Positions 37,951-46,558 of a stretch of DNA of 64,000 bases are shown in pieces (the stretch's first letter is position 1; every line of letters begins with the position of its first letter). Source of the DNA: Streptomyces sp. RKAG290 (GTDB taxonomy: Bacteria > Actinomycetota > Actinomycetes > Streptomycetales > Streptomycetaceae). The notes under the pieces are model-generated. The model searched no databases, was not told the origin of the DNA, and was given only the letters and a program-made list of their open reading frames with translations. Where the stretch lies: the NCBI RefSeq assembly GCF_023701695.1, contig NZ_JAJOZC010000001.1, positions 4,711,894-4,775,893 of the forward strand. The letters run 5' to 3'. Made by a program: the position numbers and the translations under genes.

Positions 37951-39191
37951 GTGCAGCGTCAGCACGGACCCGGAGGAGTGGTGAGACCGAGTCCGCGCGC
38001 CGTGGTGGCCGGCCTGATCTCCCTCCTGGCGCTCGCCGCGATCTCCCTCGTCGCGGGGCCCGCCGCAGCCGCCAACGGTGCGGCCGGCGCCTGCGCGCTG
38101 CCCCGCACCGAGGCCCATCACTCGCTGGGCGTGGATGCGTGGAACGGCGCCTACGCGCGCCCCGACCACCCCTCGACGCGGTCATGGTCTTCCTCTCGTT
38201 CCCGGACGCCCGGCCGGTGACCACCCCCGCCGAACTCACCGCCGACTACTTCCCCGCCACCACCCGTTTCTTCCAGCGCGCCTCGTACGGAAAGTTCATC
38301 CTGCGCCCGCATCCGCAGCGGAAGTGGATCCAGATGCCCCGGCCGTCGGTCTGGTACGGGATAAAGCGTGACTGGGACAACGACCGGCGCAGCGCCTACC
38401 TGCGTGACGCGATCGACGCGGCCGACCCCGCGGTCGACTTCTCGCAGTTCGACATCGTCTACCTGGTCGCCGACCCGGACGCCCCGGGCGTCGACTCGGA
38501 CGCCACCAAGGTCGTCAACTTCGACCGGCCGCTGCACGCCGACGGTACGGACATCAGGCGCGTCGTCACCGTCTTCGAACAGCACCCGCCGGACCACAAC
38601 GTCCTGGCGCACGAGACCGGACACGTCTTCGACCTGCCCGACCTCTACCACCGGCCCTCGGACGGCAAGGGTGACTGGGACACCTACGTGGGCGACTGGG
38701 ACGTGATGGGCAGTCAGTTCGGGCTCGCGCCCGACCTCTTCGGCTGGCACAAGTGGAAGCTCGGCTGGCTGGACGACAGCCAGGTGACCTGCATCCAGAG
38801 CGACCGGGTCGTCACCCTGGAACCGATGGCGGCGGTGCCCGTACCCGGCGCGTCCCTCGGTACGCGGCTCGCGGTGATCCGGACCGGAGAGGGCAGCGCC
38901 GTGGCGATCGAGGCCCGCAGCGCCACCGGCAACGACCGGTCCACCTGCACCGAGGGCGTGCTGCTCTACCGGGTCCGCAACGAGACCCCGTCGGGCGGCG
39001 GACCGGTCGACGTCATCGACACCCACCCCGACACCGCCTCCTGCTGGGACCAGTCGGTCTACCCGCCGCTCGCGGACGCCCCGCTACGGGTCGGCGAGAC
39101 GTTCTCCGTGCCCGGCGGGCACACCACGATCGAGGTCGCCGACCGGACGCCCTCGGGTGCCTGGACGGTCCGGATCACCACCGGAACGTAG
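37951..39191 (+). pseudogene. Secreted M6-family metalloprotease, one frameshift as given
   Basis: Two frames join into one protein of about 404-414 residues. The first frame gives the signal peptide (AVVAGLISLLALAAISLVAG, then AAAANGAAG) and the start of the mature part; the second gives the protease. Restoring one C in the run at 38169-38172 reads ARPDHPLDAVMVFLSF. The zinc motif HETGHVFDLPDLYH fits M6 (immune inhibitor A-like) peptidases, and FFQRASYGKF is also typical. Two starts are plausible, GTG at 37951 and GTG at 37981, each with GGAGG four to five bases upstream. It would digest extracellular protein. A sequencing error is likely, as the rest is intact. Confidence 0.85.
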
Positions 39192-39208
39192 GGCGGACGG
39201 CGACAACG

Positions 39209-39242
39209 AAGAAGCCCCCTCGCTCTCGCGAGGGGGCTTCTT
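39209..39242. terminator. Terminator between the M6 protease gene and tRNA-Lys copy 3
   Basis: A 14-pair stem, AAGAAGCCCCCTCG with CGAGGGGGCTTCTT, and a short loop. It has T residues on one side and A residues on the other, so it can end both the rightward protease transcript and the leftward tRNA transcript. Confidence 0.85.
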
Positions 39243-39249
39243 CCGTCTG

Positions 39250-39323
39250 TGCGCCGCCAGGGACTCGAACCCCGGACCCGCTGATTAAGAGTCAGCTGCT
39301 CTAACCAACTGAGCTAGCGGCGC
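39250..39323 (-). tRNA. tRNA-Lys (anticodon CTT), copy 3
   Basis: Identical to the copies at 10486 and 18949 with the same GTCAGCAG leader. The upstream protein gene on the same strand ends inside this tRNA (10 bases of overlap), so the two are probably on one transcript. Confidence 0.97.
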
Positions 39324-40021
39324 CTGCTGACGTCGTAGACCTTAGCACCCTGATCGGCGGGAGGAAAAATCGAAATCCGGGGCCCTGACGAGGGTGCCGA
39401 CCTGGCCACCCGCACGCATGCCCAGAGCAGTACGTCGGGCCCCGGCAGCCAGGGGCTACGGGTGTCGGGGGCGACCACCCAGCGAGGGCCGGAAGCGGAC
39501 GGGCCGCAGGTCAGGGGCGGTACGGTCACCGCGTCCCCGGTGCCGTGACAGAGCAGCGGGGGCACCCTCCGGTCGCCGCCGTCCTGCCCCGCCGGGTCCT
39601 CGCCGGTACGGGAGCCCGGGCCGCCGCCCCACTCCTCCCAGTCCAGCAGTGAGGGCAGCCGCTGAGCGGTGCCGGGGGAGGCGAACAGCAGCATCCGCCC
39701 GCGGTGCGTGGCGACCGGGCCGGAGCCCGGACCGTCGGACCACAGGTGTTCGAGCATCCGGCGCCCGAAGAGTGTGGGCACGTTCACCACGTCGAAGGAC
39801 GAACCGCACGGCAGGACCCCGGGGGCGGAGGGGTGCGACTCCCACTGGGCCAGGGTGCTGCGCGGGTACGCCGCGGCGCCGGCCAGCCACGCGGCGCCGG
39901 CCGCGGTGACCTGAGCCGTCCGGTCCCCGGCCTGCTCGCGCAGGACGGTGAAGATGTCGGCGTCCCGGTAGGGGCCGTCGCCGTGATGCAGCGTCGTTTC
40001 GTCTGGCAGCCATGCGGTCAT
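39314..40021 (-). CDS. Bifunctional DNA primase/polymerase-like (prim-pol) domain protein
   Basis: 235 residues, starting at MTAWLPDETTLHHGDG. The segment SFDVVNVPTLFGRRMLEHL..GPGSGPVATHRGRMLLFASPGTAQRLPSLLDWEEWG resembles the small Streptomyces proteins annotated as bifunctional DNA primase/polymerase, N-terminal. I cannot see the full set of archaeo-eukaryotic primase metal residues, so it may be a degenerate, non-catalytic member. The last ten bases, including the stop codon, overlap tRNA-Lys copy 3. It lies downstream of the nuclease-helicase genes on the same strand. Confidence 0.6.
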   Translation of the reverse strand: MTAWLPDETTLHHGDGPYRDADIFTVLREQAGDRTAQVTAAGAAWLAGAAAYPRSTLAQWESHPSAPGVLPCGSSFDVVNVPTLFGRRMLEHLWSDGPGSGPVATHRGRMLLFASPGTAQRLPSLLDWEEWGGGPGSRTGEDPAGQDGGDRRVPPLLCHGTGDAVTVPPLTCGPSASGPRWVVAPDTRSPWLPGPDVLLWACVRVARSAPSSGPRISIFPPADQGAKVYDVSRRR

Positions 40022-40196
40022 GTGCACAGGTCTACCGGGAGTGATCAAGCGAATTCCGAGAGTTGCCGGAAACCGGGACAGTTCGGGGAGGTGAGGAGTA
40101 TCTTGCCCGCAGGCATATGCCAGGGGTGCTACCCGCTGTCAGGACCGGGCCCGGCCGCGAGGCCGTCGCAGGACCGGCCGAGGGGGCGGAGCGCGG

Positions 40197-40538
40197 TCAG
40201 GGCCTGGGGTCGTTCAGCAGGCTCCGGCCGAACTCGACCATCTTCTTCGCGTAGTCCTCGGTCCACTCCGCCCGCTGCGCGATGTCCGCGGTGGTGAGCC
40301 GGTCGAACCGGCGCGGATCGGCCAGCTGAGCAGCGGCGATCGCCTGGAACTCCACCGCCCGGTCCGTCGCGGCGCGGAACGCCAGGGCCAGCTCCGTGGC
40401 GCGGCCCAGCAGCTCCTGCGGATCGTCCATCGACTCCAGGTCGAAGAAGTGCTCAGGATCGGCGACCGCGGCCGACGGTTCGAAGAGCAGGGGTGCGGGG
40501 CGCAGCCGCTGCTGCTCGTTCCGCTCGGGTTGTGCCAT
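40197..40538 (-). CDS. Small conserved-looking protein of unknown function
   Basis: 113 residues; the ATG has a strong GGAGG. The first 35 residues are polar and probably flexible. The remainder is helical (ELLGRATELALAFRAATDRAVEFQAIAAAQL, then FDRLTTADIAQRAEWTEDYAKKMVEFGRSLL). The end resembles a small helix-turn-helix or helical-bundle protein. It sits 122 bases downstream of the helicase gene. No known family recognised; a DNA-binding or adaptor role is only a guess. Confidence 0.65.
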   Translation of the reverse strand: MAQPERNEQQRLRPAPLLFEPSAAVADPEHFFDLESMDDPQELLGRATELALAFRAATDRAVEFQAIAAAQLADPRRFDRLTTADIAQRAEWTEDYAKKMVEFGRSLLNDPRP

Positions 40539-40660
40539 GTGGTTGTTCCTCCTTCGGTGGGCCCGACGGCCACCCTCTATTGTCCAACCCTGCGCAAGGG
40601 CGCTTACGAGGGCGTGCGCCCGGCCGCTCCCGGTCGTCGTGCCCCGACGCGCCCCCGTTC

Positions 40661-41995
40661 TCAACGGCCCCATCGCACCCGGTGTTCCGCCAGGTGCGCC
40701 AGCACCCGGTGATTGGCCTCCCAGCCGTCCGGGAACTTCACCGTGACCCCCAGCTGGACCGGCTCCGTGGACGGGTGCTCGTCCAGCAGCTCCGCGACGC
40801 CCTCGCGGCACACCACGATGCAGGCGTGGCGGTGGCGGGAGGCCAGGACGCACAGCCGGCCCGTCTCCAGATGGAACGCGGTGGCGTCCGGGCGCCCGGA
40901 CAGCGGGTGCAGGACCACCGTCACATCGAACTCCCGGCCCTGGAGCCGGTTCGCGGTGTCCACCGCCACGCCCGTCACCCCCAGCTCCGCGAGCGCCGCC
41001 CGCACCGCGGCCGCCTGGTCGCGGTGGGCCGTGCCGACCGCGACCCGGTCCGCCGTCACGGGGGCCGGGTCCGGCGCGCGCTCGCTGGTGGCCGCACCGC
41101 CCCGGTCGAGGAGCCGGCGCACCACCATGGCCACCGCCCGGACCGCCTCGGGGTCCGTGCGCGGGGTGTGCCGGGCCGGGAGCTCCAGCAGACCCCAGCC
41201 GGACTCCGCGGCCTCGTCCAGCACCCGGTCCGCCGCCGAGCCGTCCGACGCGACACCGAACGACAGCAGCCGGTCGCCGTGGTCCGTACCGCTGCGGAAC
41301 GGGGTGTACGGGTAGAACGCCTCCGACACCAGCGGCGCGGCCGAGGCCGGAAGCCGCCATGACACCGGCAGCCGGTGCTGCGGCAGCTCGGGATTGTGTG
41401 CCAGCAGGGTGGAGACCGCGCTGGCCGACGGGTCGTAGCTCAACCCCGCCCACTGGTCCGCGCCCACGATCGAGAACGGGTCCAGCTGGCCCGGATCGCC
41501 CACGAACAGCGCCCGTTCGAAGAGGCCCGCCACGGCCAGCAGCGCGTCCGAGCGCATCTGGTACGCCTCGTCGACGATCGCGTGCCCCCACGGCTCGACG
41601 TTCTTCACATGGGCCCACTTGGCCGCCGTCGAGATGACGATGTCGAGCCCCGCCAGATCCGCCGCCTTCGCCGACTTCCGTACGTTGGCCAGGCCGTCCA
41701 GCACCTTGTCGTACGGGTCGGAGTCATTGCTGTGCAGCCGGCCGACCGGCAGCTCGGGGTCCTTCTCGGCCAGCCTGACCACCAGGTCGTCGACCTGGGC
41801 GTTCGTCTGCGCGACCACCATCAACGGGCGGCCGGCGGCGGCGAGTTCGAGTGCGGCGCGGACCACGAGCGTCGACTTGCCGGCACCGGGCGGGGAGTCC
41901 ACCACGATGCCGCGGGCCGTGCCGTTCAGCGTGTCGTGGAGGATCGCGGCGGTGGCCAGGCCCGCCGCCGCGCCGGGGTCGAATACGGCTGTCAC
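40661..41995 (-). CDS. Superfamily 1 DNA/RNA helicase (DNA2/Upf1-like)
   Basis: 444 residues, GTG start overlapping the upstream stop by four bases. SF1 motifs are visible in order: Walker A SPPGAGKST (34-42), motif Ia VVAQTNAQVDDLV, Walker B VDEAYQM (Asp142-Glu143), motif III GDPGQLDPF (166-173), motif IV SWRLP with Arg214, motif V TANRLQGREFDVTVV and motif VI ASRHRHACIVV. It is short, a nearly bare helicase core without large inserted domains. Encoded as the third of three overlapping genes after a Cas4-like nuclease, it resembles a Dna2 enzyme split into separate nuclease and helicase chains. It should unwind duplex ends or branched DNA. Confidence 0.88.
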   Translation of the reverse strand: MTAVFDPGAAAGLATAAILHDTLNGTARGIVVDSPPGAGKSTLVVRAALELAAAGRPLMVVAQTNAQVDDLVVRLAEKDPELPVGRLHSNDSDPYDKVLDGLANVRKSAKAADLAGLDIVISTAAKWAHVKNVEPWGHAIVDEAYQMRSDALLAVAGLFERALFVGDPGQLDPFSIVGADQWAGLSYDPSASAVSTLLAHNPELPQHRLPVSWRLPASAAPLVSEAFYPYTPFRSGTDHGDRLLSFGVASDGSAADRVLDEAAESGWGLLELPARHTPRTDPEAVRAVAMVVRRLLDRGGAATSERAPDPAPVTADRVAVGTAHRDQAAAVRAALAELGVTGVAVDTANRLQGREFDVTVVLHPLSGRPDATAFHLETGRLCVLASRHRHACIVVCREGVAELLDEHPSTEPVQLGVTVKFPDGWEANHRVLAHLAEHRVRWGR

Positions 41996-43602
41996 AGCAG
42001 ATCCTCCGTGGTGACCCGGTCGGGATGCTCGGCCTGGGCGGCCGCGGAGCCCGGCGGGCCCCCGTGGGTCCACGGGGTCTCCTCCGGGTCCGGCAGCTTC
42101 GGGCCGCCGCGCTGGTCGTGCTCGAAGAGGGTCCAGGCGATCCGGTCGCCGGGCTCGGGCACCGAACCCGGGGCCGGCTCCTTGCCGCGGCCCATCCGGT
42201 CGGTGATCCGCAGCACCAGCGCGGCCGCCCCGTCCTCCTCCGCCGGCCCGTAACCGGCGAACTCGGCGGTCTGCGGCTTGCCGTCCAGCGAGCGGTAGAC
42301 CTTGATCCGGTCGGCCAGGTGCGGCTGCTCCTCGGTGCGGACGGTGACCAGCGGGCGCGGTGAGGGGCGTTTCGACTCGCTGTACGCCATCTCCACCCCG
42401 GTCACCTCCCCGAGGAACGCCTCGCCCGCCAGCCGGCGTCCGGCCAGCACCAGCGGATCGTCCAGCGCCTCCTGGGCCTCCAGCTGCGCCTGCGCCGTCT
42501 CCCGCGAGGCGAGCTTCCTGGCGGCCGTCACCGCGTCGTCCCGGCGCGGCTGCGGCGGCTCCCCGGAGCGCACCCGGTCGCGGTGGCCGGTGAACGACCA
42601 GCGGTCCCGCGTCCAGCGGTCCTCGGTCCTCGACCCCTCGGGCAGCTCCCGCAGCAGGTCGATGCCCCGCCACACGGCGTCCCAGGTCGGCCGCAGCACA
42701 CCGGCCAGCAGCGACCTGATCTCCCGCTCGGCCGCAGTCAGTTCGGCCAGCCGGGCGTCGGCCGCCAGCCCGTCCTCGGCCGCCGCGAGCGAGGTGCGCG
42801 CGCGGTCGTACTTCTCGATCGCGGGGGCCAGCAGCCGGTTGTCGAAGTCGGGGTCGGTGGCCGGGCCCGCGGGCGGGCACAACAGCTGCCCCTCGCGGTC
42901 CCGCGCCAGCTCGGCGCGGAGCGCCGCCTCGGCCCCGGACTCGCCGGCCGGCGGATCGATCCAGGCGAGCAGGGCGCCCAGGTGCTGGTCCTCCAGGGTG
43001 GACTGCCCGGTCGCCCAGTGCCGGTTGAGCAGATCGGTGCCTGCCAGCAGCAGCGAGGAGCCCGGCACCCGGGCGCGCTCGCCGTAGTGCGTCAGCCAGC
43101 GGCCCAGCAGCGGTACGCGCGCGGGCGCCGGATACGGGGTGTCGGGGTCGTCCTCGGCGGTGCGCCGGAACCGCATGGAGCGGCCGAGCAGCCGGACGAA
43201 CTCGATGCCCGCCCGGCTCGGCACGATCAGCTGCGCGGCGTCCGTGCACAGCTCGGTCTCGACCTTGACCTTCTTGCCGGTCGCGGGGTCGGTCTCGCTG
43301 CGTTCGGCGGGCTCGATCACATCGGCGTACGACTCGATGTGCGGCAGGACCGCCTCGGCCAGCTCGGCGAGGAACGCGAACCGCAGGTCCCGGTCGCGCG
43401 GCTGGGCCACGGAGAGCAGCCGGGGCGCCTCCCGGTCGGTGCCGACGAGGGCGCCGAGCGGGGCGCCTGCCTCGCCCGCGGTGGTGAGCGGCACCAGGAC
43501 GAGCGGCCGGTCGGTGAGATGGCGGTGCCGGACCGTCGCCATCGGCTGCGCGCGGCCGCTCTCCACGGCCTCGAGCCGGGCCAGGGTGCTGATCAGTGAC
43601 AT
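41992..43602 (-). CDS. Unknown protein between nuclease and helicase
   Basis: 536 residues. I recognise no known family. The N-terminal third (about 1-170) looks globular. A helical, probably coiled-coil section (about 225-310; AIEKYDRARTSLAAAEDGL, then AELTAAEREIRSLLAGVL) follows, and the C-terminal third (about 380-510) looks like a beta-rich domain with LVLRITDRMGRG and DRIAWTLFEHD. The middle Trp-rich WDAVWRGIDLLREL is distinctive. It overlaps the nuclease gene by 10 bases and the helicase gene by 4. Tight coupling suggests one complex, where it could bridge nuclease and helicase or recognise the DNA. Function unproven. Confidence 0.8.
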   Translation of the reverse strand: MSLISTLARLEAVESGRAQPMATVRHRHLTDRPLVLVPLTTAGEAGAPLGALVGTDREAPRLLSVAQPRDRDLRFAFLAELAEAVLPHIESYADVIEPAERSETDPATGKKVKVETELCTDAAQLIVPSRAGIEFVRLLGRSMRFRRTAEDDPDTPYPAPARVPLLGRWLTHYGERARVPGSSLLLAGTDLLNRHWATGQSTLEDQHLGALLAWIDPPAGESGAEAALRAELARDREGQLLCPPAGPATDPDFDNRLLAPAIEKYDRARTSLAAAEDGLAADARLAELTAAEREIRSLLAGVLRPTWDAVWRGIDLLRELPEGSRTEDRWTRDRWSFTGHRDRVRSGEPPQPRRDDAVTAARKLASRETAQAQLEAQEALDDPLVLAGRRLAGEAFLGEVTGVEMAYSESKRPSPRPLVTVRTEEQPHLADRIKVYRSLDGKPQTAEFAGYGPAEEDGAAALVLRITDRMGRGKEPAPGSVPEPGDRIAWTLFEHDQRGGPKLPDPEETPWTHGGPPGSAAAQAEHPDRVTTEDLL

Positions 43603-44834
43603 CCGGTGCGGCCCTCCAGCGCCTCGGCGCGCAGGGCCGCCGCGCGGCGCAGCGCGGCGACCGTCGGGTCCGCCGGGTCGCCCTCCTTGCCCGCGGCCGC
43701 GGCCAGCACCGAGCCGACCGTGGTCAGCCCGCCGAGCTCACCCCGCACGCTGCGGCCCAGTGCCTCCACCGCACCGGCCTCGCGGGCCCTGCCCCGGCAG
43801 TGGAAGGCGAGCTCGCAGGCGGCCAGGCACTCCGGCGCGTAGGCCGCGGCGACGGACTCGACCGCGGTGACCAGCTCCTCGGGGGAGCGCTCCGGGTCGA
43901 AGGTGGTGCCCTCGGGCAGGGCGGCCGCGATGTCCTCGATCCGGGTGAGCCTGGTCAGCTGGCGGCGGGTGACCGCGCGCTGCTTGCGCACGTCGACGAC
44001 GGACGCGGTCGGCAGGTTGGAGAAGTCCCGGGGGCAGACCAGCAGCACCCGGTGACCGACCGCCGCCCCGTCGGTGACCTCCGCGATCCGCTCCAGCGCC
44101 AGTACGTACACGGCGGACTGGCGGGCGGCGGCCCCGACCTTCGCCGCGTCGGCGGAACTGTCGATCATGGGGAAGGACTTGATCTCGACGACGGTCCAGG
44201 TGCCGTCGGGGTGCACCACCACCGCGTCCGGCTCCAGGTAGGCGGGCGAGCCCGCCACCTGCAGGGCCAGCATCGGGTGGTCCAGCAGCGACCAGCCGCC
44301 CGCCGCGGTGGCCTCCCGCAGGGCCAGCGCGGTGCGCGCGGCGCGGCCTTCGGGGCCGGCGGCCGTCAGATCGGGCACTTGGACGTCACGCGGGGGTTCG
44401 CCTGGCTCGCCGAGCCGCTCGTGCAGCAGGCGCATGAGCTCCGTACCGCCGTCGGCCTTGACCTTGGCCTCGAAGGCGTTGCCCCGCATGAAGGCGAACT
44501 GCGACTGGCCGAAGGCGGCCGGTGAACCGAGCGCGGTGGCGAGGGCGGTCTTGTCGACCCCGGCCCCGTCGAGCAGGGCGCGTCGCTTGCAGCCGGGGTT
44601 GGCGGCGAGGGCGGCCAGTGCGCGGGCGTCCAGCGGACGCGGGGCGACGGCCGGGCCCCTCAGCTCAGCGAGCCGCTCTCGCAGCGTCACCGCCCGCGGC
44701 TCTTCCCGCGGAGACGGTGACGTCGGCCGGGGCAGGTGGACCGGCCGGTGCTGCGGCATCGGTGGGATCTGCGGAGGAGGTCCGCTGGCCGGGGATTCGC
44801 TCACCCGTGGAAGTCTTGCATCCGGCACTGACAT
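43593..44834 (-). CDS. Cas4/AddB-like RecB-family nuclease with predicted 4Fe-4S cluster
   Basis: Up to 413 residues. PD-(D/E)XK motifs are in order: RGNAFEAKV (Glu122), EPDAVVVHPDG (Asp203), VVEIKS (Glu217, Lys219) and QSAVYVLAL (Gln239-Tyr243). One Cys before the core (Cys82, NPGCKRRALL) and three after it (Cys336, Cys340, Cys346; ECLAACELAFHC) fit the iron-sulphur nucleases Cas4, AddB and Dna2. Such enzymes cut single-stranded DNA ends. The start is unsure: ATG at 44834, ATG at 44759 or GTG at 44690 (before TLRERLAEL). The first two overlap the PAP2 gene by more than 90 bases, so the GTG is attractive. Heads a three-gene overlapping operon. Confidence 0.85.
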   Translation of the reverse strand: MSVPDARLPRVSESPASGPPPQIPPMPQHRPVHLPRPTSPSPREEPRAVTLRERLAELRGPAVAPRPLDARALAALAANPGCKRRALLDGAGVDKTALATALGSPAAFGQSQFAFMRGNAFEAKVKADGGTELMRLLHERLGEPGEPPRDVQVPDLTAAGPEGRAARTALALREATAAGGWSLLDHPMLALQVAGSPAYLEPDAVVVHPDGTWTVVEIKSFPMIDSSADAAKVGAAARQSAVYVLALERIAEVTDGAAVGHRVLLVCPRDFSNLPTASVVDVRKQRAVTRRQLTRLTRIEDIAAALPEGTTFDPERSPEELVTAVESVAAAYAPECLAACELAFHCRGRAREAGAVEALGRSVRGELGGLTTVGSVLAAAAGKEGDPADPTVAALRRAAALRAEALEGRTGCH

Positions 44835-45654
44835 CCGGGGACTTCGTGGCCGGCCTCACCCGTGCGAAGCGGGTCAGGGCCGCGTGGCTGACGCGGTTGG
44901 CGAGCCGCATCACGGGCCGGGCCAGCAGGGCGCCGAGCCCCATGACGGCCGCGCCGGCGACCGCGTCGAGGAAGTAGTGGTTGGCGGTACCCATCACCAC
45001 GAAGGTGGTGATCAGCGGGTACGCGATGCCGGCGGCCCGGACGAGCGGGTGCCGGCCGTGGCGCCACAGGAGGATGCCGCACCACAGGGCCCAGCCGACG
45101 TGCAGACTCGGCATCGCCGCGTACTGGTTGGTCATCCCGCCCATGCCGCGCGGTGCGCTGGCCTCCGTGCCCCACCAGCCGTACGAGCTGTACTGGGCCA
45201 TCGTGTCGACGAAACCGTGTCCGGCGGCCAGCAGCCGCGGCGGGCAGGTCGGCATCAGCGTGAAGCCGATCAGGCCGAGCATGGTGGAGGTCATCAGCCA
45301 GGTGCGGGCCCAGCGGTAGGCCGAGGAGTGCTTCCGGAACATCCATATCAGGACGGCCGGGGTGACGAGGTAGTGCAGTGAGGCGTACGCGAAGTCGGCG
45401 GGTATCCCTATGGAGGGGTGCGCGGTGAGCAGCCGGTTGAGCGGGTGCTCGAAGTTGAGCAGGAGCGCCTGTTCCAGATGCAGGAGGCGCAGCCCGTGGT
45501 CGACGGCGGTCGACACGTCGCCCCGCACGAGGAGTCTGCCGCCCGAGTACGCCGCGTACACCAGGGCGAGCAGCGGCAGCTCGGTCCACCAGCGGGGCCG
45601 GGGGCGCGGCGCGGGCGCGGTGGTGGCATGCGGCATCCGGAATTTCTCCATCAT
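44665..45654 (-). CDS. PAP2-family membrane phosphatase
   Basis: 329 residues from MMEKFRMPH; the start has no strong ribosome site. Five or six membrane helices carry the PAP2/inositol-phosphoceramide-synthase-like motifs MPSLHVGWAL (catalytic His) and GTANHYFLDAVAG (second His and Asp). The Lys/Arg motif C1 is less obvious. It would remove phosphate from a lipid such as phosphatidic acid or isoprenoid pyrophosphate at the outer face. The C-terminal tail (after about 270) is low-complexity and overlaps the 5' end of the nuclease gene. The divergent histidine-phosphatase gene lies 282 bases upstream. Confidence 0.85.
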   Translation of the reverse strand: MMEKFRMPHATTAPAPRPRPRWWTELPLLALVYAAYSGGRLLVRGDVSTAVDHGLRLLHLEQALLLNFEHPLNRLLTAHPSIGIPADFAYASLHYLVTPAVLIWMFRKHSSAYRWARTWLMTSTMLGLIGFTLMPTCPPRLLAAGHGFVDTMAQYSSYGWWGTEASAPRGMGGMTNQYAAMPSLHVGWALWCGILLWRHGRHPLVRAAGIAYPLITTFVVMGTANHYFLDAVAGAAVMGLGALLARPVMRLANRVSHAALTRFARVRPATKSPDVSAGCKTSTGERIPGQRTSSADPTDAAAPAGPPAPADVTVSAGRAAGGDAARAAR

Positions 45655-45887
45655 GTTTTCATGCGGCCGACGGCGGGCGTTCAACCGTACGGTGCGGGTC
45701 GGCCGCGGTTCCCCCGGGGGTGCACTTTCGGCCCCCGCAGCTGCTCTCGGTTGTCTGTGATGAGAGGGACGTCGGTGCGGCCCCACAGGTTGCCTCTCGG
45801 GCGGGTGCGCGATGATGGAAATCCGGACGATCCGTTCCATCCGTTCACCCGTTGTGCGTCGGACGGTTCCGTCCCCGTCGATGTCCA

Positions 45888-45914
45888 AGATCTCAGATCC
45901 AGGATCTGAGGTCT
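45888..45914. promoter_or_regulatory. 27-base palindrome before the histidine-phosphatase gene
   Basis: AGATCTCAGATCC-A-GGATCTGAGGTCT, 12 of 13 positions paired, lies 23 bases before the ATG. GATCT(C/G)AG half-units recur within it. It could be an operator or an mRNA hairpin in the leader. Confidence 0.5.
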
Positions 45915-45936
45915 CAGTTTCAGGGAGAGCCGTCAC

Positions 45937-46533
45937 ATGGCACCGCGAATCCTGCTTGCCCGCCACGGTCAGACCGAGTGGTCCGTCAACGGCAATCACA
46001 CCGGCAGGACGGACATCCCACTGCTCGACACCGGGCGCGCGGGGGCCAAGCTGCTCGGCGAGCGACTGCACCGCGGGCCGTGGGCGGACCTGCCCGGCCT
46101 GGAGGTCCGGACCAGCCCGCTGGTGCGGGCCGCCGAGACGTGCGAGATCGCGGGGTTCGGCGACCGGGCCGAGCGCTGGGACGCGTTGATGGAGTGGGAC
46201 TACGGGGCGTACGAGGGGATGACACCGGCCGAGATCAAGGCGGCCCGCCCGGACTGGTTCATCTGGCGCGACGGCGTACCGGAGGGGGAGACCCTGGCCG
46301 AACTGTCGGCCCGCGCCGACCAGATCGTCGAGTGGGCCCGCTCGGCCGACCGCGACGTCCTGGTCTTCGCGCACGGCCACATCCTGCGGGCGCTGGGGGC
46401 GCGGTGGCTCGGCGAGGACGTGTCCTTCGCCGCCCGCATCCGGCTGGATCCGACGTCGCTGTCGGTGCTGGGGTGGGCGTACGGGGCGCCGGCGCTGGAA
46501 CGCTGGAACGACACGGGGCACCTGGAGCAGTAG
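45937..46533 (+). CDS. Histidine phosphatase family protein (phosphoglycerate-mutase-like)
   Basis: 198 residues. The catalytic LLARHGQTEWS gives the phospho-accepting His10 in the RHG motif, with partner Arg60-region RTSPLVRAAET and Glu in WDYGAYEGMT. The second histidine is in VFAHGHILRALGARW. The short, cytoplasmic form fits broad-specificity phosphatases such as CobC or sugar-phosphate phosphatases rather than the dPGM mutase. The stop is followed 26 bases later by a GGACGGGCT repeat cluster. Confidence 0.9.
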   Translation: MAPRILLARHGQTEWSVNGNHTGRTDIPLLDTGRAGAKLLGERLHRGPWADLPGLEVRTSPLVRAAETCEIAGFGDRAERWDALMEWDYGAYEGMTPAEIKAARPDWFIWRDGVPEGETLAELSARADQIVEWARSADRDVLVFAHGHILRALGARWLGEDVSFAARIRLDPTSLSVLGWAYGAPALERWNDTGHLEQ

Positions 46534-46558
46534 CCCTGCGGGGTTCCTGGGGGCGGAT

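Noticed and set aside
39314..44834. A CRISPR-Cas locus around the Cas4-like nuclease
   Set aside because: No repeat-spacer array and no Cas1, Cas2 or effector gene is present. The nuclease pairs with a helicase instead.
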